A stretch of 64,000 nt of DNA from Nepenthes gracilis (lineage: Eukaryota > Streptophyta > Magnoliopsida > Caryophyllales > Nepenthaceae). The position numbers and the translations under genes were made by a program. Positions 13,601 through 25,729 of this stretch are shown here, one piece after another. The number at the start of each line of letters is the position of its first letter. The stretch's first letter is position 1. The stretch is from the NCBI GenBank assembly GCA_033239525.1, contig BSYO01000016.1, positions 3,005,333-3,069,332 of the forward strand, given 5' to 3'. Below the pieces are notes generated by a model that was given only the letters and a program-made list of their open reading frames with translations, ran no database searches and had not been told where the DNA came from.

Positions 13601-13934
13601 CTCCCAATTTTGGCTTCTCTTTTCTCCCTTTTCTTTCTCCATTTTTTTTAAATTCTTTTTATGGATTTCTAGATTTATTTGCCTTCTAAATTGATGATTT
13701 ATTGGTGAAATATTTAGGAGTTGCCACATGCCCCAATAGGTGACAATTCCTTGCCTACTCAACGATTACTCACTCTTTGCATGGGGGTGAGTTGTTGGCT
13801 TCTCAATAAGCCAATTGTTGAAATCCTATTGGTGGTTATTTTGATAAATGTTAAACCTCCAAGAGAATCAAGTGTCCCCCTAATTTTTCCATGCAAAATT
13901 ATTTCTTCTTTTTTTATTTACATGTGCATGTGTG

Positions 13935-13973
<39 letters not shown>

Positions 13974-14627
13974 AGTGAGCCATGTCCCAATAAGTGTTGG
14001 AGCTTGAAGGGGTGACATGTGTTCCTTAAATCAAATTAAAATTAATTGTTAATAGTGTATTAAAATTAACTTAATTTATTACGGTATTAGTTAGCCCATT
14101 AACTTATATTTCTTCTTGTTTTATTTAAGTGAATAAAATTTTATTTACCTACTTTTAGGTCCTTCTAAATATTAATTTTGATCATAAATTTTAATTAGCT
14201 TATTGTCTGGAAGTTTCGGCAACTTTCGGGCTGAAATCGGCTCCGCCGGAATACTAATTTGATCAATTGAAACTTCTTCGATTACCAACTGAATCTAGCG
14301 ATTTAATTTTTATTTGATTTGAGCTATATTTAATCAATCGGGCCAAGTTTAGTTACTAATCGGGTGTAATTTTGATAATTGGGTTATCTTATTATTAACC
14401 GAAATTAATTTGATTATTAATCAATTTAAGAATTTATTAACCGAAATAATTTCATATTATTGGTTTTATTTTTTATTAACTAGAATTGAAATCAATTTTA
14501 TCAAATAAATTTCTATTACATTTTAATGTCAGTTTCTAGTTTCTGAATTTTACTATTTATTGATCTTAATTTTATATAAATTAATTTAGTTTACCAAATT
14601 ATGAATAATGAAATCTCGCTCATTACA
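10680..14627 (-). mobile_element. nested solo LTR-like element, about 3.9 kb
   Basis: The plus strand starts TGTTACGTCCC at 10680 and ends ATTACA at 14627; reversed, the element runs TGTAATGAGCG to GGGACGTAACA. Flanks are TATTT (10675-10679) and TATTA (14628-14632), a near-perfect 5-bp duplication. It interrupts another reverse LTR, whose halves join at this point. Content: LTR-like words at 11330-11640, a CT tract (reversed GA leader) near 13570-13650, a GT microsatellite and many CGGTT words. No pol, so solo LTR or small non-autonomous element. Confidence 0.65.
13929..13971. repeat. (GT)n microsatellite
   Basis: About 20 GT units with one GC interruption. It generates a spurious Cys/Val ORF. 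It lies inside the U3-like part of the nested LTR. Confidence 0.9.
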
Positions 14628-14632
14628 TATTA

Positions 14633-15100
14633 CAATACAGATTTCTATATTTTTTGTGAGTTTAGGTCCTCACATGTTCATAATTTCATGCATAAATTAT
14701 TTGAAGCTTCAAGGAGTTAAGAATTTCTTATCATAAAGCCAAGTATGATTTTTAGAATGTCCGATCGTTAAATTTCTTCACCACAGTTAGGGTTAGGGTT
14801 TTGGTATGCATAAACCGCACAAAATGCTTGAATTTGGTTACGAAATCGCTAAAATTCCATACTCAAGTCATGGGTTTCAATTATCTAAAGTCAAATCGTG
14901 TATAAAATCCAAAATAAATGGTAAAATTAGTTCGGACGTAGGTTAGGGTTTTAGGGTGCGAAAAACCATTCAAATCTTACCAAATGGACATGAAATCAAA
15001 GTATTTACATACTTGGGATATGGGTAATATGAAATACAAGTTTAATCGGGTATTAGAATAAGGATATCAAAAAAATGAAACAAAAGTGTGGATAAATGAG
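14633..15100 (-). mobile_element. continuation of the split reverse LTR
   Basis: Reversed, the sequence reads CTTGGCTTTATGATAAG, AAATTCTTAACTCCTTG and ATGTGAGGACCTAAACTCAC. This follows in order the left end of the window (12-102: TTTGGCATAATATGAAAAG, AATTTCTTAATTC, CGTGAGGACTTAAACTTAC). So 9490-10679 and this piece are one LTR split by the 3.9-kb insertion. GTTAGGGTTAGGG at 14786-14798 is telomere-like but only two units long. The right edge is uncertain. Confidence 0.55.
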
Positions 15101-15235
15101 AAAATAAGGTCATGAGTGTACCTAACTCGACCCGATCTATCACCTTTATAACTAGCTCTAGTTTTGAATTGGACCCCGGGACCTTGGATTCTCCTTCCTC
15201 TCTCTTCTTCTTGCGCTCTCTCTCTCATGCCTGGC
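15101..15235 (+). promoter_or_regulatory. promoter-like remnant: TATA and CT-rich tract
   Basis: CTTTATAACTAGC at about 15140-15152 is followed by a CT-rich tract at 15185-15230. In this window TATA plus a purine or pyrimidine leader marks LTR promoters, so this is probably LTR debris abutting the minus-strand pol body. No attached gene. Confidence 0.3.
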
Positions 15236-17880
15236 AGCCAAAATGACAGAAAAAGGGGCTCGCGATCATTTTATTTCCTGGGCTGGCATTCATGCATTCA
15301 AACATCTCCATCTCTTTAATCCTCAAATAAACTGCAAAACATGCTTGACAGTTTAAAGCGTCCGCTATTACATTACCCTTTCTCGACTGATACTGGATTT
15401 CACAATCGAAATCCTTCAAATAATCCATCCATTTCCTTTACCTCATGTTCAGCCTTTATGGGAAAAAAGATACTTCAGACTCTTATGGTCTAGATATACC
15501 AAGAATTTCTCACCATACAGATAATGCCTATAGATTTTTCAAGCGAAGATTATCGACGCAAGCTCTAAATCATGCGTCGGTTAGTTCTTCTCATGGATCT
15601 TCAATTGTGCTGATCCATAGGCTATCAATTTTCCATACTGCATTAGTACATAGCCCAAACTCGTCCTGCTCGCATCACAATAAACTTTGAACCCACAAGA
15701 ATCTTCCAAAAAGATCAAGATCGGGATGGATGTCGATCAGTCATTTAGCTCCTTGAAACTTTGCTCACAATCATTCGTCCAAACAAACTTAACATCCTTC
15801 CTCATTAAGCGGGTCAATGGCATAGAAATCTTGGAGAAATTCTCCACGAACCTCCAATAATAACCCGCCATCCTACAGAAACTCTGGACCTCGGTTACTG
15901 ATGACGGTCGGCTCTAATTAACAACAACCTCAATCATTTTTGGATCCACAGAAATGCCTCCATTTGATATAATATGACCCAAAAAAGAAACTTTCTCTAA
16001 CCAAAACTCGCACTTTTTCAACTTAGCATGTAATTTCTCCTCCCGAAGCATTTAGAGCGCAATCCTCAAATGTATGGCATGCTCATCATAGCTCCTTGAA
16101 TAGAATAATATATCATCAATGAACACAACCACAAATTTATCCAAGTAGGGTCGAAACACCCGATTCATCAAGTCCATAAAAGCGGCCGGGGCATTTGATA
16201 ACCCAAATGGCATAACTAGAAATTCATAATGCCCATACCTCGCCTAAAAGGCTGTTTTTGCTACGTCTTGTTTCTTGATTCTCAACTGGTGGTATCCCGA
16301 GTGAAGATCAATATTTGAAAACACTCGTGCTCCTTGCAGCTGTTCAAATAGGTCATCGACCCTTGGCAAATGATACTTCTTCTTAACGGTGATCTTGTTC
16401 AACTCCCGATAATCGATGCAAAGCCGCAACATCCATCCTTCTTCTTGACAAATAGCACCGGGGCACCCCAAAGAGATACGCTCAGCCGAATAAATCCCTT
16501 GTCCAGAAGCTCCTGCAGCTGTTGCTTCAATTCCTTTAGTTCAACAGACGCCATCCTATATGGTGCCTTCAAGATAAGGGCCAGACAATTCTTCAAGAAA
16601 GGTATCCTCGAACTCACTAACTACCGGGACATCCTTAGCCGGCATACTATGACTTTCAATGGTGCAAGTATAAGTCAAATAGGCTCGACATCCGGAATCC
16701 ATCAACTGATAGGTGTGCAAAGCTAAAATAAAATACGGTGGCTCATTCTGCACCACGCCTTGGAAATAGAACGGTTCACATCCAAGAATGGGGAAGTGAA
16801 CTTGCTTATGGAAGCAATCCACACTGGCGTGATAACTTGCCAGCCAGTTCATACCAAAGATTACATCAAAATCGTGCATCTCGAGCAAAATCAAATCCGC
16901 ATCAACTATAACCAATGAATCCAAACTTCAAGACTTTGATATAAGATATCCATAACCACCGGCGATCCCGAGGGTATGGAAACAACCAAGATATAATCCA
17001 AGATCCTCGGAGGGGACAACAGGGTACTTGCAAAACTTGGGGACACAAAGGAAGGAGTCGAGCCTGAGTCCAAAAGAACATGTGCAAGAGTACTAAATAT
17101 GGTAATTGTACCTTCTACCACATTCAGGGATGCCTCCGCATCCCAGGCTGTAACTGCAAAGGCCTTCATAGGAACGATTAGCTTCTTCTCCATTGGCCTT
17201 CTTGGAATAGGGCAATCTCTAACCATATGGTCAGTCTTGCCCCCAATTAAAATATGCTCCCATCTGCTTGTGGCATGGCTTTCCTCGGTGGAGCTTCCCG
17301 CAATAATTACAAACATCTTCAGCCACCGGTGAACTCGGTGCTGTTGGATGAACTGCCTTCCTCTTTCCCTAGTCATCAAGCTTCATCCTCCTCGGAGGCC
17401 CTCCAGATCCTGAGCCTTGACTAACGGTTGAACTTTCTCGGTTTCCAGACCTCTTTACAAAATATTATTGTTGCTCTAACTCTTTCTCAAAAATGAGGAC
17501 CCAGTCCAATATCTCTCCATAGTTACACAGCTTGTGCATCACTAGCTGTCTCCTGATGTCGTCCCTCAGCCTGGACTAAAACTTCCTGGCATTCCTGGCC
17601 GGATCATCCACAATATGCGGGGTGTATCGGGACAACTCCATGAACTTGGCCGTATACTCTGCCACGGTCCAATTCCCTTACCGAAGCTGTGAAAACTCGT
17701 CTTCCCTCTGTTCTTACAGGCTAGTCAAAAAATACTGTTCAAAAAATTCTTCCTTGAGCATCTCCCACATAATCTGACCCTCAGGGAATCCCGTGGCTCC
17801 TTTCTATACCGTCCACCAATGGTTAGCCTTGCTCTCTAATTTACATGTCGCGTCTCACAGGATTGAGTACTAGCAATCAA
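15236..17880 (-). pseudogene. Ty3/gypsy gag-protease-RT-RNase H body, frameshifted
   Basis: Minus strand, gag to pol. Late gag (about 17680-17480) reads WTVAEYTAKFMEL and RLRDDIRRQLVMHKL. Zinc-knuckle remains are CNYCGKLHRGKPC and a decayed HMVRDCP. Protease shows HVLLDSGSTPSFVSPSFA with the DSG site (about 17100). RT shows [32 protein letters not shown] and [13 protein letters not shown], then the catalytic FIDD box (about 16106-16140). RNase H has THDLELASIIFALK, RHYLYG and DHKSLKYL, ending in KGNVIADALN near 15370. Stops and frameshifts separate these blocks. Integrase core is missing; both ends are truncated. Confidence 0.9.
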
Positions 17881-18299
17881 ACACGATCGATAAACTATAG
17901 TTTAACAAAGCCCAACAGTAATGGCAACCACACCTAGTTGACAAATAAATAATGTGTTAAAGAAAAAATTCAACTTGTGAAAGGAATAGTATCAACGACA
18001 ATTATGGGTACAATCTAACTGATTTATTAACATATAAATTTTAATAAGGAGATCTAAGTTTTCAACATAAAGATTACAAGTGCATTGTCTATTACCTACA
18101 CAAGAGCATTCCGACTATCCAAAGGCTCGAGACCAATCAAAAAACATGACGATGGATCCCCACCAAGCTTCAAAAAATCCTTGATGTCAAAACGTCGAGA
18201 AGCCCCAGAATTCCTTAGATTGAGATAGCCTAAGGGAAAGTTGGAAGCTACCAAGGAGATGATCCTTTGCAGGTGGAAAACTCTTCCTAAAACCTGTTC

Positions 18300-20075
18300 T
18301 CCAGAGTAGGGCCAATCACTTCCGATTGAAGATGTATCCTCAACTCTTCCTCAAGATAAGTACACTTAATCTGAAGATCAGTAATTACGTTGGTATCTAA
18401 AATTGATCGATACTCAAACTCCTACAATCTGTCCTTGAGCAAGGCAATTCAATCCACAGCGATGACTTTCTCATCAAAAGTTCTTCAGAACTTGCCAACC
18501 ATTTGGACAACTCTTCATTTAAGTAAGTGGCTTGGTCTCGACACTGCTCAACCTCAACTATGATAGCATCAACTCTTCATCTTGGGATAGGTGAGCGATT
18601 TAGGTATCACATCTATGGAGTCCATCCTCAATCAGGTGAACCAACTCCTACGACTGTCAAATAAAGCAAACCAGTCAGTCAAAAATAGTAATGACAAGGA
18701 GGATACTTAGAAATAAAGGGTTACACAAATAATACCTTAGTGGGGTTAATCTCTCCTGGAAAGAGGGAGTGGAAAAAGATTCAAACTTGAAGATGGACGG
18801 GGTCCTCCAGCATAAAAGAAATAGAGCACAACGTTGAAGAGGAACTTCAAACTTGGGGGGAGGAGAAAAAACATCCAGATCCTCTGGCTGGCTAGATATA
18901 GAAGCGTTAGCTTGAGGAACCTCCTCTGCTTTCGAAACCTCTGGATTATTATCAAGAAACTCATCTGTCTTCCAAGTATTATTAATAGACTCCACAATAA
19001 AAGTAATAGGATGCGATGAAATAGGATCATCGGGTGATAGATTAATAAAGACTGGGACCCTGTACTCAGCTATAACAGAGTAGCAATCGGTTCATTCGAT
19101 TCACTAGCAATTGGGTGATTTATTTTAGTAACTGTGAGTAATAAAGTTTCATCACCCACAATGAATTCGAAAGGCTCTTCAAAAATTAGGCAGCTCGATT
19201 AAAAATGGATAGAAGCTAGCCTCCGAAATGATTCACCAGCTTCCAACATGGCCATCTTATCATAGGCCTCGTTGATCGCCCTGTTATAGTTGTTTGAGGA
19301 AGATGGGAGGGCATCTACCCTTTCGGCTGCCCTTTCAAGAGAATTCCGAATGAAAAGCTCTCCAAATTTCCTCTTTAGCCAATGGAGAGACATATCGGCA
19401 ACGGCCTTCCCTTCAACTCTCACTTACTAATCGACTTAGTGAGCACCTGGCAAATCAAAAACTTATTCATTCTCTGGAGCAAAATAGAGTTTTTCTTGAT
19501 TATCTCAATCAATGGCCGAGTCATAAAAGTCTCATTTTTTTTTAAACATCTTTAGAATAAACAGGATTAACTAATTTTCATTCATTGGAGAGGATTCAGT
19601 AGAAAGGGACCATAATATAAAAGTATCAGTCCTTCCGACCCTTTATTGAATCTGAATTACATCCACTTATTTTATACTTTTTTTGGGGAGTAAAAGAAAT
19701 CTAATTACTCTCCTGATTAAACCAAAAAATAACTTTAACGACTCTAATGTCTAAACGAAGCTTCCAATAACGAAGAAAAACACACAGAAATCAATTACCT
19801 AATAGCGTTGTGGTGGAGGCGTGCCACAGGAATTTCAATGGCCTCCAAAATCTCATACAATTCTTGCAAATGGCATATGAAATCCTTTCTTTAGATAGAT
19901 TTCATAGATGGCAACGAAACCAAGTTAAGGAGAGCAAGTTCTCTCATAAGACAAAGGAATCTGGAAGGGAACTCCGATAAGAATATTATACCTATCATAA
20001 ATGTGCACCACATCTTTACAATGAGGACGAATGGAATCTCAATAATGCCTCTAGAAATAACTCGAGGGGCTATGA
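18300..20075 (-). pseudogene. Tat-lineage accessory ORF (putative gypsy-type transposon domain), degraded
   Basis: Minus-strand translation near 19980-19810 gives YERTCSP, a stop, then LGFVAIYEIYLKKGFHMPFARI and, after a frameshift, YEILEAIEIPVARLHHNAIR (each a separate block). The order matches the plant domain often called putative gypsy-type transposon or Transposase_28 (family pattern: CSP, FVALYE, LKAGLRFPLHPF, ILxxLGIxPxQLxPNAxR). Downstream frames 19423-19199 and 18995-18675 are charged or Ser/Pro/Glu-rich, and near 18540 QATYLNEELSKWL suggests the coiled-coil tail. Such ORFs accompany Tat-type Ty3 elements. Assignment is mine from memory of the family. Confidence 0.55.
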
Positions 20076-21275
20076 AAACGAGGAGAAACGAAAAGTAAAT
20101 TAGAGTTGAGAGAAGTAGAAAATGAAAAGGTGCAGAAGTGAAGGAGCGTTAGACTTTAAATATGCAAGAATCATAGGTCGCAATGGCATCCTTTGTTCCT
20201 ACCAAAAGGGTGCACCTTGATAATGGCTGAAACACCTGTCAGTACAAAAATGCGCTACATTTTCACTAAATTGCTCATGATGGCCTAACACAGTGCTACC
20301 CAAAGTAGATATATGCAGCGCTGTGTCCACTCAGATACGCTAGTCATGATAACGTGATGCAATGCTTCTCAAGGTAGCAAACTGATAGCAGGCAGCCCTG
20401 ACACTTTGTTAATTATAATAGGACAAATTGGGCCAAACTAAAGTTAATCCGGTAGATTTACAAATACACAAATAGCACGTTCATTCAAAATAAATTATTA
20501 CACATCAAATTGTTAGAAAACCAAATATCAGATGTTAGAGTTGTCAGTTTGTCAAGAAATTAAATATCAAAAATAACATTCCAATGCATGTCCGCCACTT
20601 AGTGTATCAACCACTTAGAGAACGCAAATATATTGAAGCGATGCAAAGAAAAAAGAATATCATTTGGATAGTTCTATTATTTATTCTTTTCATAACGTAC
20701 AAGCTTATAATTATAAAAATATAACTTGGGTGGAAAGGAAAAGTCAAAAGTATAACAACCTGGTAAAAAAATTCTCTCTCCAGCAACTTCAATGGCACCC
20801 TAGATGGAGGCAAAGAATAAAAATCATCCACCCAAGCCTATTGTAATCACCTCAAGAGTAAACACAAAGTCAAAGACCTTATTACAACAATGAAAGTCAG
20901 GCTTTGGCAATTATGTAAAAGAGAAAAATTAAGATGATTTTTATATAAAAGAGGGTAATCAAGACAATTTTCAATCACTTTCATGAACCCTAGTTTCAAA
21001 TTTTGGAGAAGAATTTTCATCAATTCCGGCGAGTGCTACTTGTGACAACGAAGATGTCATGATGATTTAGAATAGATATATCATCGAACAAGGCAATAAG
21101 AGCTCCTCAAACTATAGTAGAGAGAAGGACTCAACACATTTATCTTGAAAATATATCAAATCATGATAATTAATGGTAAAAAATAAAATCCTACCAAACA
21201 TGATCCCGAATTAGCAGAATATTTGGGATTGGGGCACACATTGAAGAAGCTGCGGTTGGCATCCCATCAATGACA
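20076..21275. other. Tat-element internal debris, no gene
   Basis: No conserved coding block. Short duplicated words occur (for example CAGCGCTGTGTCC near 20316), and one open 74-aa minus frame (20831-20607) has no recognisable motif. The position between the accessory ORF and the plus LTR suggests the untranslated 3' part of the Tat-like element. Confidence 0.35.
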
Positions 21276-21946
21276 TGTTGGGGGTTGGAATTCAAACCTC
21301 CGAGTGTGGAGGACCAGGGATAGGTACAGCAAGAGACGAGTCGACCCGATATTTAGCTAAATAAAAGGCTCAAATGCCAACGGCCAAATAAAAGTTGCCA
21401 TATAACCCATCAGGCAATAACGCGCGAATGTATGAATTAAATAGTAAAGTCTGAATAATTAGACATTAAATGACCATAATGAGTGGTCGAAGTGACGCTA
21501 CAACTAAAAATCAGGTAGTCCAATCATTAAATTGAGATAGCCATTACACACTACGTACATAAAAATCAGGTAGTCCAATCATTAAATAGAGATGACTGTT
21601 ACACACTACTAGTAATGCCTCTAACCATTAATCCGAAACGGTGTCATGTGCACATCAATCTTAGGTGTTAATTAATCAAACGGTATCTTTAGTTATAAAT
21701 AAAGTCTCTTCTTAGAGAGGAAAAAAGAATGCTAGTCAATCACCGAATATACAAAAGAAGTATAACATTCTAAATGCATATTCATCACCATCCTCTTTCA
21801 TTCCTTACATTTGCTTCCTCAACATCTTTCTAAATTTATTAAAAACGATCACTGATATAAACATCGGAGGATATATGGAGAAGTGAGTCTCATATACCTA
21901 TTACCTCCAATTCATTTTATTATAATACACGGGATCCTAATTTATA
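21276..21946 (+). mobile_element. plus-strand LTR, Tat/Ogre-like
   Basis: It starts TGTTGGGGGTTGG at 21276. It contains a 55-bp duplicated U3 unit, a TATA box TTATAAATAAAG at about 21693-21704 and, downstream, CACTGATATAAACATCGGAGG (21850-21870, given here as CACTGATATAA and ACATCGGAGG). The ACATCGGAGG-type motif after the TATA box is characteristic of Tat/Athila-group LTRs. The 3' end is not sharp; ATACA near 21927 or a little beyond is possible. It lies to the right of an ORF that runs the opposite way. Confidence 0.5.
21506..21613 (+). repeat. 55-bp tandem duplication in LTR U3
   Basis: Two copies of a unit beginning AAAAATCAGGTAGTCCAATC and ending near ACACACTAC (21506-21560 and 21561-21613), differing by a few bases. 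Located about 90-190 bp upstream of the LTR TATA box, where enhancer-type subrepeats are common. Confidence 0.85.
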
Positions 21947-24900
21947 ACTACGAAAATTTGACCCATTTGTATTCGGATATCTATACAAAAAGGCCAATTA
22001 TCTAATTAATACGATAATTCGAATTCCTAATATACATCACTACCATCAGCTGGTATTTTTGCTAATATCACCTAGTAAATTTATATGATTATTTATCCTA
22101 TATAATAATAATTACTTGAAAAAATAATTTTCATTAGATAAATATCTTTCAAAAGTGTTATTGGAAAAGCAAGCAGTTTAAAAATTAAAAAATATTTAAA
22201 TAAATAAATAAAATATCATATTTAATAATTCAAGCCTAAAATTCATTATTATTTCAAATTTTAAAGCTCAGTTCTATGATTGTAATGAGGCCTTGTAAAT
22301 ATAGGGATTCCTTATTATAAAATGCCACCCATCTTGATAATCTCTACTATTGGTGGAAGTCCAACTGAAATTTTATACCCAATTAAATATTTCACATAGT
22401 AATCCGAAGTGATTCTTCTTATATATTTTTTATTCTTAAATTTTATTCTCATTTTTTTTTTTTATGTTTATTTTAATGCTAAAATCACTGTATTTTGGTG
22501 CTATATAACATACATATGATTGAAAACTCTAAAATATATGCTCATTTTAAATTTTAGAATAATTTTTTTAAAAGAAATAAATTTTGGGTTGCTATGAAGA
22601 TATTGTTTTGAATATGAATTTAATAATAGCTTTAATAGTAAAGTCTAAACTATTTGCTTATGAGCCAACATATACTTATGCATGCGATTGTAATTGATTT
22701 TAATTATCTCAGTGATATTAAATGGATCATATCAGACCAACACAGTATATTGATTACAGCCAACAGATGTCGTGCTTAATATTATAACTAAATCTACTTA
22801 TATGAAAGATAAGATAGCAAGATCAATTAACTATAATTAAAAAATTATATAATATAAATATTTTATATGATATTATTATTATTTTATTAATTATTGTAAT
22901 TTATTTATCTGTTTAAATTAATCAATTATTATTATTTTTAATTAAAATTACTTACACCACACTGTAATTTCCATCTACCATGACCCACCATTTCATCTCA
23001 CCACCCTAAAATTTTCCCAATCTACTTAATTTATTTCTTAGCCATTATAACTCAATTATATCTTCAAAATCAGCCATTTTATTGTTTTTTTATTATTTTA
23101 AAATTAATTTTATTTAAAAATCATAAAAATATCGTTAAAAAAAAAATGGCACGTTGCTGCTCCCATTAAATGACCATAAATAAGGGAGGGGATGGCTTTA
23201 ACTTTTATTAATATTGTCATTTTAAAAAAACATTAAATTTTGAAGAGACAGAAACACGGTCAGTTCCCCCGGCGTACGTGCATGTAGGCTTCGACAGGGA
23301 TGGACCGCACGCGGTGCGAGCTCAGCAGGTGGCATAGATTTCTGCATGGAACGGCTGGCTATTGACACGTCCACGTAGGCTTGCCTTAATTACTAATAAT
23401 GCCCCTTGCTTTTCGCATCTACTTCCCTCCTTACTTCCCTATCACAAACTTGCTTTTTTATTTTTAGTAATATTAACTTTATAAGACAAATATATCTAAA
23501 ATTTAAATTATTATATAAATTAAATATATCTAATAAAATTTTATATTAATCTAAAATAATAAATATTATTAAATATGATTTAATTATTATTAAAAAAATT
23601 TAATAATGTAATATTTTATTTATATATATATAGTTAAAGAGCTCGCACAATAATAGATTGAATACTAACCGATTAAAATCAAGTTTAGGCTGAATTTGTG
23701 GAAAAATGGCCCTCAATTTTGAAATCATAAGAGTGATTATTTGTAATTTTAAATTAGACCTCGATATTTTTTATTTTAAAAAATTTATATTTATGTAGAA
23801 AGCTCTTAAAATATAAATATTATAATATTTAGGTTAAAATATTATCCAAAGAATATTTATATAATAAGGTTATTGATTATACAAAAAATATAATACATTG
23901 AAGTAACTTTTAAATTTGATATTTATTTTAAAAAACAAATTTAGAAAATAAATTACGAGCTGAGCTGCACAGGGATAAACCAGTCACTTTTACTAGTAAT
24001 CATCTCGTCTCTAAAAACTCAATCAAGAAAAATTTTTTTACTATATCTGCCCATAATACTGCTATACCCTAAATAAGTTTTATAAAATTTTGAATCATTT
24101 AAACAAAAGGGTCAGATAATTTAATTATAATTAGGTCTATAATAGATAGATAAATAAATAATATATCATTAAAAATATATAGTTTTGATTAGGCCTAAAA
24201 TAAATTAATAAATAGACATTACATTATTTAAAAATAGATTGAAAAAAATATTTACAAAAATGTTATCCAAACATTTCTCATATCCCAAAGTAGGCATGCT
24301 CTCTCTTGTTTTATTTCGAAATTAATTCAATTTGGCTCACCCTTTTCACTGTTTTTGAATAGTTGAATTGTGAACAATTGCATCAACTATACATATATTA
24401 GAAAGTTTTCCATAAATTAACATTCTTGATTATTTTTTTTTCTGATTTTTTTCTTAATTTATTTGTTCGTATAGACCATTTAAAATAAATGTTGTATATT
24501 TATTAACAATTGACAATACATTGGAACACTCAATAATTTTTTTGTGTAATTCTAGTATAGGCCCCACATATCCTCTAATATTCCATAAGCTAATCATCTT
24601 GCTTAAACTATAATCTCAATTATACATGCTAATTACAAGCATCATGAATACAATAAGAGAAACTCTGTCAGTATTGTACAATAATTTCTTAGATAATTAA
24701 TATTAAGTGCTCTTAATGATTGTATTAATTAGCACTAGTAACACCGATGGATCGATAAAGCGATTGCAACTACTCATTTTATTATGCTTATTATTATTAT
24801 TATTATTATTTTAATAAGTAAATATTGTATATATTTCTTTAAAAATTTTGTGTACAATAAATTTTATAAGTCCAATAGGTTGACATAAGAGTCAAGATAT

Positions 24901-25087
24901 AACCTAACCTAAAACAAAGACAAATGAATCAAACCAGGAAAAACTCTTATAAACAAATAAAACCTATGAGGAAAAACTTAAACATGCTAGACAGGCATCA
25001 AAATAAAATGTCATCATCCTATAATAAGTTTTTATTAGAAAGAAAATTTTAAATAATATGAATAGTTCTACCCCTATCAAAGCATAA
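21947..25087. other. AT-rich intergenic DNA
   Basis: No recognisable gene on either strand and no ORF of note. It holds short A/T tracts, a TTA microsatellite near 24786-24812, and a duplicated block near 24140-24230 (ATTAGGTCTATAATAGATAG and ATTAGGCCTAAAATAAATTA). One compositional exception is listed separately at 23250-23420. Confidence 0.6.
23250..23420. other. isolated GC-richer patch with ACGT cores
   Basis: The patch stands out from the AT desert. It contains GGCGTACGTGCATG, CCGCACGCGGTGCG, and GACACGTCCACGTAGG, the last holding two ACGT cores of the type bound by plant bZIP/bHLH factors. No ORF starts nearby. It could be a promoter relic, a gene fragment or part of a transposon; I cannot decide. 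Confidence 0.3.
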
Positions 25088-25729
25088 TTATGGGTTAAAT
25101 AAGCATGTATTCTGATTTCTCTGAATAAAATATATTATAACTGTCTCTATTATATTAAACCAAAGATGGATAAAAAAATTTCTCATTCCATCCCAGTATT
25201 GCACATCTAATAACATTACCTGAATCATTGTATGGCTAAGCACACTTGGCTTTGATCCAAATGGCTCTCTAAATCCTCTGAGTAGCCACACATTGGAAGA
25301 AACAAGTGATGTATTGCATCCTTTACGGACCTACAAAACACACATTGAGAGGAGAGGTGACGAAGTCTCAATTTGTCTAAGGTCTAAAGATGGTCTTTAA
25401 TGGCTAGCCAACCGATGAACGCATGAGAAGGATAGAAGCTAGGCCCCTAGACCAAAAAGGCCAGGCCAATTTTGAACCAACCGGATAGAAGATCCTCCTC
25501 ATCTATCAGACCAAGAACTAAATATTGGCCCCTTGGTCCTATCTAATTTCATCACCAAAGTCGAAACAAGATTCATGGGTTGGCCATAATTTCATTAAGG
25601 ATCCTATTGGAAGAAGAGTTCAAAGCTATCATATCTAACGATTATCCGAGATAATTGATACCACCTCTGCTTATGATAAATGTCCGTACCAAGAATGATG
25701 TGGTTTAGAAAGTTAACAGTGAAAGGATC
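25088..25729 (-). pseudogene. LINE (L1-type) 3' fragment with zf-RVT remains
   Basis: Minus translation near 25450-25300 gives SHAFIGWLAIKDHL, TLDKLRLRHL and CVFCRSVKDAIHHLF. This is the hallmark of the zf-RVT domain that follows the reverse transcriptase in plant L1-like LINEs (FxxWLAxxxxLxTxDxL, then a CxxC...HLF zinc-binding pattern). Frameshifts and stops are frequent. The RT domain itself is not seen. A solo LTR begins immediately to the right at 25730 and probably interrupted the LINE. Confidence 0.65.

Noticed and set aside
13721..13978. 85-codon ORF ending in Cys/Val repeats
   Set aside because: Translation of a GT microsatellite.
14786..14803. Interstitial telomere repeat
   Set aside because: GTTAGGGTTAGGGTTTT has only two to three units, too few for a telomeric tract.
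16370..17332. Plus-strand ORFs of 77-118 codons
   Set aside because: They are antisense to the protease/RT remnant, whose motifs are unmistakable on the minus strand.
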